Shown one piece after another: positions 22,916-31,594 of a stretch of 64,000 nt of DNA (position 1 is the first letter of the stretch; every line of letters starts with the position of its first letter). The stretch comes from Gymnopus androsaceus JB14 (lineage: Eukaryota; Basidiomycota; Agaricomycetes; Agaricales; Omphalotaceae). Both the position numbers and the translations under genes were made by a program. The notes below the pieces were generated by a model, which was given only the letters and a program-made list of their open reading frames with translations, was not told the origin of the DNA and ran no database searches. The stretch covers positions 96,343 to 160,342 of the forward strand of contig ML769410.1 of NCBI GenBank assembly GCA_009733575.1, in the 5' to 3' direction.

Positions 22916-24496
22916 ATGAACGCCATCGACGAGCAGAGTGCGATCTCTTCCCCAGTTGAGAGTCGCGATACTCCTTGTCACATCTCGGTTGTAAAAGCCT
23001 CATTCCCCCCACACTTCTGGGGTAAGGGAGAGCAAGTCGACAGCTTCCCAATCCATCCGGGCTACGCAGAAGCACGCAGTCTCATTCGCGATGGAAGTTT
23101 AGCGGTTCTGGAAGAGCTCATGTACAAAGCCTTGCACTACACTTTCAAGGCACTAGAATCTTCGGTGATGGAGTCCTCTTCACCGACAGATATCTTAGTA
23201 GAGCTTCGCCTTTCCAATGACCTCCTCCAGTGGAGACGTGAACAATACGAAGCAGGTCGAGTGTTGCCAAGCAAGGGGGAAGGTCTCGTGCAGGCTTCTG
23301 ACGACGTCCTTCGGTTGCTTGGTGCCGAAAAATGGCCTCAGCCTCTTGTTACGAACGGTGCCCTCTTCGGTGCTGGCATTGCAAACTTGTTGATTGGGGC
23401 ATATGATTCCCAAACCCTATACTCGAATTACTGCACCGATATGGTGTTTTACTACGAGCACAGTTATCACAGAGTTTTTCCCGAGTTCGAGGAATTGCTC
23501 GAGATGGCGTTGAACGACCCTATTGCCATGCAGACTCGGGCGGGCGCGGAGAGAAGAGCAGCGGTTCAGATCGGCGGAAAATATATCAAAGGAAAAGTCG
23601 ATCTGGAGGTCAAGTACAAAGCGCGTTTATCACGCAAAATAGCGAAATTGGATCGGCGCACGGCTCAGATCGTGTTCTTCTTAGACAGTAGCTTGATGGG
23701 ATTAGCTGAAGAGGCCATTGTGCGGGGCTTTGATCCTGCAGCGGTGATGAACGATCTGGTTTGCAGCTGCCCAGCTACGGATGTCGTTGACGTCGGTTCC
23801 GACTTCAATAACTCGGAAGTTATGAACTCTTTTTTGAACGCCGCCGACTTCATGGATACAGGAATAGTGACCGAAGATGGATTGAAGAGGGTTTATGATG
23901 CATACTCACATGCCGGTGCTCGGATGTTCACTGAGCGATGGGCAGATCCGGGTGCTCGTATGACCGCGTGCCTATATATTTGGCATATCATAAACAACAG
24001 ACACGGATTCCTGCGACGAGCTTTGCTTGGGTATCCCAAGGCGCGCAAAATACCCTCCGAACAGCGCGAGGCGGACTTTGACGAGGCCTTTGACCCGGAT
24101 TTACGCACTACAGGGTTCAGCAGACCACTCAAGAATTCCTGCAATGGCGGTGACCCATGTGATGCTGTGAGCCGTTTGGTCCAACAAGAGCACAGTGGCA
24201 GCACCCCCGAATGTGACTTGTTGGCGAAACTCTGGTGGTGTCTTATCACAGGTCCAATGGAGTACGTCTCGAAGGGATTTATGGATCAGGACCGCGAGGA
24301 AGAGCTTGCGACGAAGCTCGGAGAAACGATAGCAAAGGTTTATTCAGCTGGGTTGATCATTGAGTTGGCTTGGATGGTAGCCCATGCGAGTCATCATGCG
24401 TGGCAAGTGAACCGTTTATTTGAGGCTGCTATGTTTGGTAGTCTTCTTGATGACGGTGGCTTAGAGGGAAAGTTGGACAGAAGAGACCACGACTAG
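22916..24496 (+). CDS. Orphan 526-residue protein, intronless, function unknown
   Basis: One uninterrupted frame, ATG 22916 to TAG 24494-24496; the frame is open further 5' but has no ATG there. I recall similar proteins only as uncharacterised fungal hypotheticals. Visible features: acidic, helix-rich, no signal peptide and no clear membrane segment. Distinctive blocks are LQWRREQYEAG, EKWPQPLVTNGALFGAGIAN, QIGGKYIKGK, YKARLSRKIAKLDRR, MNDLVCSCPATDVVDVGSD and, at the C-terminus, HASHHAWQVNRLFEAAMFGS followed by LLDDGGLEGK. The VDVGSDFNNSE stretch after helices is faintly reminiscent of isoprenoid-synthase metal motifs, but that is speculation. Being intronless among intron-rich neighbours is unusual. 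A remnant of a second copy lies at about 29.9-30.2 kb. Confidence 0.85.
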   Translation: MNAIDEQSAISSPVESRDTPCHISVVKASFPPHFWGKGEQVDSFPIHPGYAEARSLIRDGSLAVLEELMYKALHYTFKALESSVMESSSPTDILVELRLSNDLLQWRREQYEAGRVLPSKGEGLVQASDDVLRLLGAEKWPQPLVTNGALFGAGIANLLIGAYDSQTLYSNYCTDMVFYYEHSYHRVFPEFEELLEMALNDPIAMQTRAGAERRAAVQIGGKYIKGKVDLEVKYKARLSRKIAKLDRRTAQIVFFLDSSLMGLAEEAIVRGFDPAAVMNDLVCSCPATDVVDVGSDFNNSEVMNSFLNAADFMDTGIVTEDGLKRVYDAYSHAGARMFTERWADPGARMTACLYIWHIINNRHGFLRRALLGYPKARKIPSEQREADFDEAFDPDLRTTGFSRPLKNSCNGGDPCDAVSRLVQQEHSGSTPECDLLAKLWWCLITGPMEYVSKGFMDQDREEELATKLGETIAKVYSAGLIIELAWMVAHASHHAWQVNRLFEAAMFGSLLDDGGLEGKLDRRDHD

Positions 24497-25480
24497 TATG
24501 AAGCACCAATTATCCTTCCTATATTTGTATAAGGGATACTGTACTACTATATATTTTTTACGAACGATAATGTACTTGTACTCTGTTTAACTGCTGCTAA
24601 GTGTACTGTTTATCTACTATCAAATTTATTTAGGCCTGTCGTGTACTGTGATATTCAAGGTGATATTTAACGCTTTGGCCTCCGATGTCCGGGAAGCCGG
24701 AGAGATTCCCGGGCGTTAGTCAGATGCTCATTATAACTCTCAACGCAAAGCGTTCTTTCAGCGCTTCCGCCTTTCTGCCCATTTTAGTGGTATGTACTCA
24801 GTACGCCGGTCAATTGAGGTCCCATCCACCCACGTGGGAACCAATTTATAGAAAACTATATTTTGGACACGCTACCGTTCTGAGACTCAGACAAAGACTA
24901 CTTCTGTCACTTCTGCCTCCTTCCTACTCTCCCGCCCTATCCTGTCTTGTCCTTAGTATAGGCTAATGTTGCTAGCTGCTCGGAACGTCTGCGGGTTGTC
25001 CTTTTTGAATCGCACTCCCTTTGCTCGTTTCGTTTCGTTTACATCATGGCAGAAATTTAGATAAGGGATTCAGAGAGATGGAGTTAGCATGGAGCTCCCA
25101 TTAGTTCTCCAGCTCCTCGCTTCCAATCTATGTCACAGAGCCCGCGAACGTTTTCTAGAAGAGACGAGGGACTCTCATCAGATGAACTCGCTCCGTAGTT
25201 TATTCTTGTTTTCTTCCCCGCCCCCCGCGTTAATGATTGCTCACCTAAAGGCACATTCCGTAGTAAATGATACTAATGTATGATTTATCAACAGAAACAA
25301 AGAATCTCGTTAGAGGATGGAAGAAGCGCTCGAAAGCTAAAAGGGATGTATCTACAGTATGTTGCAATTTAAGCTCTTTGACTCGTGGTGTCGTCAGTTC
25401 GAGTTGGACCCACAGTTACTGCGTGTTGCTCTTGACAACCTATATTACTTGAAATCGTGGTTCAAAATCGTTCTCTTGCC
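24497..25480. other. Intergenic; contains element TATTTAACGCTTTGGCC
   Basis: It holds a 22-base element at about 24664-24685 that recurs at 29825-29846 and 31573-31594, and a perfect palindrome around CCCACGTGGG near 24829. Homology with the duplicated arm at 29.8 kb stops soon after the element. Short open frames have no recognisable product. Confidence 0.5.
24664..24685 (+). repeat. 22-base boundary element, copy 1
   Basis: Reads TATTTAACGCTTTGGCC followed by TCCGA. It lies about 170 bases after the stop of the orphan gene. The other copies are on the minus strand at 29825-29846 and 31573-31594. Confidence 0.7.
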
Positions 25481-26474
25481 ATGTCAGATACTACTCCCAG
25501 TGGTGCTCTCGTTCAATCAAGCAAAATCTGTGAGTGAATTACTTTGTTGTCTCTGTCATCTCATCTGCCTTGATTTCTGCATACTCACCTATATGTGTTG
25601 GTTGAACACAGTCAATGCGCCTGACGCCGACGTCGTCATCCGCTCGGCTGACAATGTTGATTTTCGCCTTCATAAAACCAATCTCGCGTGCGCCACAGGA
25701 GCATTCCCTCCCCCGGAGACAAACTCTGATGAAGTCGTTCACCTCACCGAGTCGTCTGAGACTCTCGAGTTACTCTTTCAATTCATTTACCCTCGTCGCT
25801 TCCCTTCCTTGGAAAACCTGAACTTTGATTCATTGATATTGCTTGCGGAAGCTGCCGAGAAATACGAGGTTGTTGCATTAATTTCTACATGCGAATTTAG
25901 TCTACGGTGTGTATGACCTATGCTTCTCTACCTCTGGATTGGATAGGCACTCATGCTTCAAAATGATTTAGAAAGTTCTTGCGTACACACCCAAAAAGAA
26001 TCTTGGAGTTTGCAGCAAAACACGACTATCCGGAGCTCATCATGAAGCTTGCGCCCATTCTGGCTCACACTCCTCTTTCGGAGCTTGTGGACATTCTCCC
26101 GATTCATGTCTACAAGCCTTGGGTATGTGGATCTTTCATCGTACAACCTATGCACTGTATTGACAATTCGTCTGTAGAGTCTTTTCCGAGAGCAATGGCT
26201 CATTGCATCCAGAGGGATATTTGGAGAATTCTCTGAACATTATTGTCACGGAAAAAGTCGCGATTATACGAAACCGGACCCTTTGACGCAGCGAATCTTG
26301 GAACAATTGGCTGAGCTCATTGAACTAACGCCGGCACGCATAGACAGCGTTTTCGAACAAGTTGATAATCACCGCAACTGGCCAAAATGTTGTGTCACTG
26401 CTGCCTCTGAGTGGAAGACGAAGATACGGGCCAAACTGTGTCAAGCGGTCATGATGCTTCCTACTAGCAAATGA
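25481..26474 (+). CDS. BTB/POZ domain protein
   Basis: Four exons join cleanly: 25481-25529, 25612-25906, 25972-26122 and 26178-26474. The protein starts MSDTTPSGALVQSSKI. The BTB/POZ core follows: FNAPDADVVIRSADNVDFRLHK, then VHLTESSETLELLFQFIYPRRFP and LILLAEAAEKYEV. A helical tail (KFLRTHPKRILEFAAKHDYPEL, LFREQWLIASRG) is typical of the agaricomycete BTB family. BTB domains mediate dimerisation and often bridge substrates to cullin-3 ubiquitin ligases; the specific partner is unknown. About 264 residues, no lesion. It sits between the two arms of the inverted duplication. Confidence 0.85.
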
Positions 26475-26979
26475 AGCTGATAATATGGAAATGTTCATTG
26501 CTTTGCTATATATCTTTCTTGCCATCTTTCAATTATCTGTGTTGTTTGGTGTCTGTTCTGTGTTTTCTTGAACTTCACCCTTTCGCGAACAGTTGCTTCA
26601 AATAATATGGTTTGTGTCGCCATCTGACAATTGCTATTTACGCTGTCTTCACGATATCGATTTGGGTACTTCCTTCAACGATCCGAAGTGATATGATGCT
26701 GCAAAGATTTATGAAGGTGTCGCAGGACAGACTCTACGTAAAGATTATACCGAAGTAAAAAAAAATCGAGGTACTACAGCCTATGGTACAACAGCTAATC
26801 AATCCGAATACAGGTGTAGAGTTACAACATAACAACGGGATACAAACCGAAACTAACGGAATGGAACACTGTTCTAGTCGTTCTATGAGAGAGATGGAAC
26901 ACGAGCCAATAGGAATTCCAGTATCACCGAAAGAACCTTCAACTACAACAACGCGGCTTTCCATCCTTGAAGAAAGAGT
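26475..26979. other. Convergent 3' spacer
   Basis: 505 bases between the BTB stop and the stop of the minus-strand secreted protein gene. No gene is seen. Confidence 0.45.
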
Positions 26980-27824
26980 CTATAGAGCCATCGAGATCCC
27001 AATCAACGCCGGCCACACAATGAACACAAACCGAAACTTCATCTTCTCCATATCCACTCCTCTCGACGAAGACGCGCTGTTACGATGTGCGTCGCTGCCT
27101 TTTTTGCCGGAGCTACCATAAGGCAGAGGATCAGCGTAAACGGTCGTAGAGCTCGTATCATAGCCTTGGGGACGCTGATTCGAAGTCGCAGTTGAAGCAG
27201 CCGAAGCGCTGGTACTGGTAGGAGCAATAGTAATGGTACGTCCACCTGGGCCAGAGGTTGCCTGGAAGAAGAAGTAATCGTGTCGTTTTTTAGATTGATG
27301 TTACCATTAGGGTGAGTGCCGATAATTTGAAAGTTATGAGTCTCGATGGGTTTCTTTCCGTCGGTGCCATTGAAGAGGAGTTTGCTGTCAACGAAAACAG
27401 CGGTTAACTCGGAAAAGGACTAGAATGCCATGCCGTTACTTACTACCTGTGATCACAATCCGGCCACGGAAAGTCGCGCGGAGGACAGAACATCAACGTC
27501 TGTCCGAGCGGGTCTGCTTGTCCAATCGTCAAGACATAATACTAAGAGAATAGCCCAAGTCAGCTATATAACGGTGACAAAAAGAAACACGCTCACGTCG
27601 TTCTCGTTCTCGCAGTACAAATCCACCGTGAGCTGGCCCATATTCTGCATACTCGGATTCTTGCCGTCATCTATCCAAGTAACCGGGTCACAATGTTGGG
27701 TTCGATATACGGTGCTAGCGACAGGGCGAGTAGGATATAATTCCGCAGCAGCGAGACGAAAATTGAGGAGACAGAGTCCGAGAATGAAGAGGAAGAAAAA
27801 TGGCGATGGGCGAGGATAAATCAT
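26980..27824 (-). CDS. Secreted Ser/Thr-rich, probably GPI-anchored protein
   Basis: From ATG 27824 a hydrophobic signal peptide (FFFLFILGLCLLNFRLAAA) leads to a compact domain (YPTRPVASTVYRTQHCDPVTW, DDGKNPSMQNMGQLTVDLYC, DPLGQTLMFCPP, KPIETHNFQIIGTHPN). This resembles the N-terminal Kre9/Knh1-like domain of basidiomycete surface proteins. A Ser/Thr/Ala-rich linker (TITIAPTSTSASAASTATS) and a C-terminal hydrophobic tail (FRFVFIVWPALIGISMAL, then TAG) follow, as in GPI-anchored cell-wall proteins. Four introns fit; the last uses the second of two nearby CAG acceptors. No frame lesion. A cell-wall or plasma-membrane location is inferred. Confidence 0.7.
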
Positions 27825-28347
27825 ATTCGATTGAGAGCTTGAGTGTGACCGCGAATTGGATGTCGTTGGGTCGTTAGGCTGGTCGGTTTTTGTAAGACAA
27901 GATAGCGTCCAGCGATTTTTGAGAGAAGATACAATGAAAGAATTCGAAAATATCAGGCCAAACTGAAGGACTTGGAACAGCGAGATTTTCTAAAAAGGAA
28001 AAGTAGAAGTAAGATAAATGAACTAGACCTGCTGGGCTCGTGAAGAGATCGTGGTGGCTCGAGTTGAAGTTGCGTTCTGCACGTGAGGTTACTCAGCGTC
28101 CGCGTTCCGTCACACTGACCGTCGATGCACTCACTTTTCTCATTATTGGCGAAATATACAGGTGGGTATTCCCATTCAATGCAGATAAAGATGATTAAAA
28201 TTCTTCGCTATCTGATCGCTCTACAGCTGTTGTAACAAATCCAAGTATAACACCGCAGAGCGCACGTGCAGGTTTTGCCACCATCATTGCCTACTCACAC
28301 TGCGGGCGGTGCTCGTGTCAGTGCAGAGTACAAGAATAGGTGAATGA
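27825..28347. promoter_or_regulatory. Divergent promoter region, GPI-type protein / ceramidase-like gene
   Basis: 523 bases between divergent starts at 27824 (minus) and 28348 (plus). It carries both promoters. No clear TATA box or operator could be chosen by eye. Confidence 0.4.
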
Positions 28348-29605
28348 ATGAGTATTACTCGAATGTCGCCCCAAACACGGTCAAAAACTACTGCTACTTC
28401 CTCATCCGTTTTTAGGCTCAGATCATCAGCAGAGCCTCCAGTCTATCGCGTGGATCTTTCTCTACCTCCTGGGCAACGTTATACACAGATATGCACCGAC
28501 TTGAAACCGGAGCTCGCTTGCCTGCGAACGCTGGGGGACGAGATTATATATCTTATTACTCCCTTTCCAAAGCTGTTGAATTTTTTTGCGCCCAGGATAC
28601 TGCGACGGCTCCTTTCCAGGGAGCAACACAAGGAAATCATTGGAATATCCAAAGCTTCAGGTATTCCTATACATGTCTTGGTTGCGTTCAACACTCTGCT
28701 GGATTTGTTCTGTGCATGTACAAGCGGAGGCGTAAGGGTCAGTGATGCAGGACAGGACAGGCGCACGGAAGGGATAGTTCACTTTCCGAACATTGGACTG
28801 GGAAATGGATCCCCTTCGAAGACTGACCATTTGTGTCGAGTATGTCCGTGAGGGAAGAGTCATAGCTAGGTACGTATGCTGTTATCTTGTTTAGCTCCAC
28901 TTGGGAGGTGATGGAGTACATGTTCATGTTAGAGCTCTGACTTACGCTGGGCATGTCGGTGTGCTGACTGGTGTTCGGTGAGTTTCGATTACCTTCTACC
29001 ACTCTTAAAGGTTAATGACAATCTTCATTCAGGACGGGACTTTCGATTTCACTTGAACTACCGTGCCCGACTCAGTTCAGCTACGCATAGATTGCCCTAT
29101 TATTGGCACCTTTTCTCGGTAATCCGAGGTCGCCGTCCTTCTATCACAAGTCGGCTTCGTGATATTCTTCTCTCCTCACAACTCGTACCCTCCTTAGAAG
29201 ATCTAGCAGCCACGTTATCCACCGTATCCATCTACCGGGTGCTATCTAACTTTCTGTACCCCGAGCACAGTTATGGTCGTCGAGAAGGACTTTAAGACTT
29301 TGACAAAGCGGGTCTCTGATGAATTTCTCGTAGCGACGAATCATGACGTGGAAATGGAACATTGGAGTGACGATAATTGGAAAGAAGCAGATGCTCTACG
29401 GGAGATGTTTGTTGAGAGTAGCGGACGGATGCAGTGCGTGATGAGGCTGTGGGGGTCCCGCAGTGGTGAAGCACCTCGAGTTGAGGATGTTGTTCAAGAA
29501 GTGGAGGCTGAACCCATGTATAGTGACGAGTTAACCCATTACTCTTGTGTAATGGATCCGTCTGTAGAGGGAGGTGGGATACTTTGGGCCAAAGTCTATG
29601 AGTAA
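28348..29605 (+). CDS. Acid ceramidase-like (NAAA family) Ntn hydrolase (frame-disrupted)
   Basis: Amidase related to lysosomal acid ceramidase and N-acylethanolamine hydrolase. Visible blocks in order: PPVYRVDLSLPPGQRY, LYLITPFPK-like LIYLITPFPK, ISKASGIPIHVLVAFNTLLDL, then FCACTSGGVR. Cys124 before Thr-Ser is the expected autocatalytic nucleophile. Later come LDWEMDPLRRLTICVEYV, YAGHVGVLTGVR, LNYRARLSS, DEFLVATNHDVEME and MDPSVEGGGILW. Two introns (donors near 28870 and 28978) fit. Three single-base disruptions break the frame: an extra C at 28786-28787, an extra base near 29055, and one near 29237; removing each restores the expected continuation. Identity is good; activity is uncertain. 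Confidence 0.7.
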
Positions 29606-29824
29606 TGCATTAGCCATGACTCTGGCAAGCATTGGCAAATACAATGATATAAAAGAAGTGTGATTGTGTAATTCATTCGCATCTAGAAGGTTGGAAAACA
29701 GCTATGAAGATGCAGTTGTGCAACTTTCGTGAATGTTTCAAACATGGTTTGTAGAGAACAAGATGAGGGAGATTCATGTGAACGGACTAAGCTAATTTAG
29801 TCTCAACACGGTCCGGCCTCGAAC

Positions 29825-29846
29825 TCGGAGGTCAAAGCGTTAAATA
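29825..29846 (-). repeat. 22-base boundary element, copy 2
   Basis: On the minus strand reads TATTTAACGCTTTGACC followed by TCCGA, one change from copy 1. It marks the outer end of the degenerate orphan-gene copy. Confidence 0.7.
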
Positions 29847-29849
29847 GCC

Positions 29850-30375
29850 TTAGAGCGGAGCCGAGTATCAATCTATCTATCCACATATCTACAGTCAAGA
29901 TGATCATACTATCACAGTACACTTAGCAGCAGGTAGACACCAAACAAAAAGAAAAATATATAGTAGTCTCCCCTATACGTATATAGGAACTCGTGGTCTC
30001 TCCTGTCGTCTCTCCTGCCCAGCTTTCCTTCTAGGTCACCATCGCCAAGAAGACTACCAACCATAATAGGAGCCTCAAATAAACGGTTCACTTGCCGTGC
30101 ATGAAGACTCGCAAGGGCTATCATCCAAACCAAATCAATGATCAACCCAGCTGAGCTTCGTCGTAAGCTCGTCCACGACTCCCTTCGAGACGTACTCCAT
30201 TAGGAATTAATACCAAGGTCTTGACATATCCGGAATGGAAACCGTCAGCCGCTAGACTACCCTGCTGAAAGTGCAAGTCTAGGAAACAGGTTAGGTTGGT
30301 CAGATGAAAATAGAGAAAGAAATTCAGTTCAAGCACCGTCCGGGTTCTTCTCAAAAATCCCGACTTCCCCATTGA
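29850..30375 (-). pseudogene. Remnant of the 526-residue orphan gene with large internal deletion
   Basis: Read on the minus strand, the upstream spacer and promoter match copy 1 down to a GGTATT block. The sequence then jumps at about 30202 directly to the 3' end of the gene: GGAGTACGTCTCGAAGGG, then the equivalent of LIIELAWMVAHASHHAWQVN, here LIIDLVWMIALASLHARQVN. About 1.47 kb (positions 22787-24254 in copy 1) is missing, plus two small deletions. The 3' flank with the 22-base element is conserved. It cannot encode the protein. Confidence 0.8.
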
Positions 30376-30539
30376 TAAAAACGGTTAATATCGATAAACT
30401 CTTTTCGGAGCGGAAATTAAAACATTGACAAACTTGAGCAAGGGAAGCGATGGAAGGAGAACAATTGAGCTAGCAGAAGTGTATGATTTATGTCCAGAAG
30501 ATTCCCAAAACAGCGACGAAAGTACAATAAGCGGAACTA

Positions 30540-31489
30540 TCACGGTATAGCATACTCTTTCTTGAATTTTTCGAGCATGGTTTGTGCCTCTGGAGAAATT
30601 ATAAGCGTATGACGGAGGTAAGTTTTGTGAAGAACTCACCCAATTTGGATTTGCCTTCAGACAGATCAATCGCATTCAGCAAAGCTGATTCAACAGCTTC
30701 CAAAGCAAGTTTCTTCCCCTCCACCCGTGCATCCTCAGTCTCATATCCTTGCAGAAATTCTTCGCTGAGAGTTTCCAACATCGCCTCAGCCATCCGTACC
30801 CAACCTTTACCCCATCTCTCTTCCATAGTCGTTATCTTATTTCCGTCTGCCACCAACTTTCTTCTCAAGTCCATCCTTCCGTCAATCGTGTCTGCGCCCT
30901 CTCTATTGGAATGAATCCACTTGTAATACGCCAAGGCGCGATTAGCGTACAAGACAGCTGAGTCCGGATATAGTTCGATAGCTTTTGAGTAGGCCTCTAC
31001 GGCGGGAGCGTACTGTCTTTTCTTGAAGAGCTCATTACCAAGGTCTTTGGCTTTCTCCGCCTCTCGTGATGACAGAGTCGTCGATGGCGCATATGCCCGG
31101 CTGGCATGAGTATTCGTTATTGTTGCCAATCCATGGGGATCAGCACCCTTCAGTGTCTCCACTACTTCTCCTTTACCCTTTTCATCTCCCCCAGGTGTCC
31201 GTTTAATGACAATAAAGGTAGGCATGGCAGAAATATTGTATTTCTTCGCTATTGACTTTTGGGCATCAACATCGACACGGAGGAAGTAGGTAAAAGGTTG
31301 TTGGGCAGCTAGATTGGCATAGGTGGGTGCGATGGCTTTACATGGCCCACACCACTGAGCGTGAAAGTCTGCGATGACGGTTTGGTTGTAGGCGTACGCG
31401 TGTCGAAGGATGGTGTTCCATTCTGAAACCGATGTTATTTCGATTGGCGTGCCGCAGCCTGGGATTGGAGATTTAGTCGAGTTCGCCAT
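30540..31489 (-). CDS. Thioredoxin-TPR co-chaperone-like protein
   Basis: ATG 31489 begins MANSTKSPIPGCG. A thioredoxin domain has the active site WCGPC at residues 46-50 and the cis-proline motif AMPTF. A TPR region follows (SREAEKAKDLGNELFKKRQY, AVEAYSKAIELYPDSAVLYANRAL). The C-terminal helical part ends, after one intron, in QTMLEKFKKEYAIP with TGA at 30540-30542. This fusion is typical of small fungal thioredoxin-TPR proteins thought to act in redox or chaperone work in the cytosol. The frame is intact. The duplicate at 22.2 kb keeps only the 3' part. It was upstream of, and on the same strand as, the orphan gene in the ancestral block. Confidence 0.85.
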
Positions 31490-31572
31490 GATGGTTGCAG
31501 AGAGAAGGACGCTTAGTGATCGTTCGGAACGGAACGGGATATTTGCCTTTTTTGGAAGATCATTTCGTCCGC

Positions 31573-31594
31573 TCGGCGGCCAAAGCGTTAAATA
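31573..31594 (-). repeat. 22-base boundary element, copy 3, upstream of thioredoxin-TPR gene
   Basis: Reads TATTTAACGCTTTGGCC then GCCGA on the minus strand, about 85 bases before the ATG of the thioredoxin-TPR gene. It may be a promoter element that was also left at the outer ends of the duplicated blocks. Confidence 0.65.
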
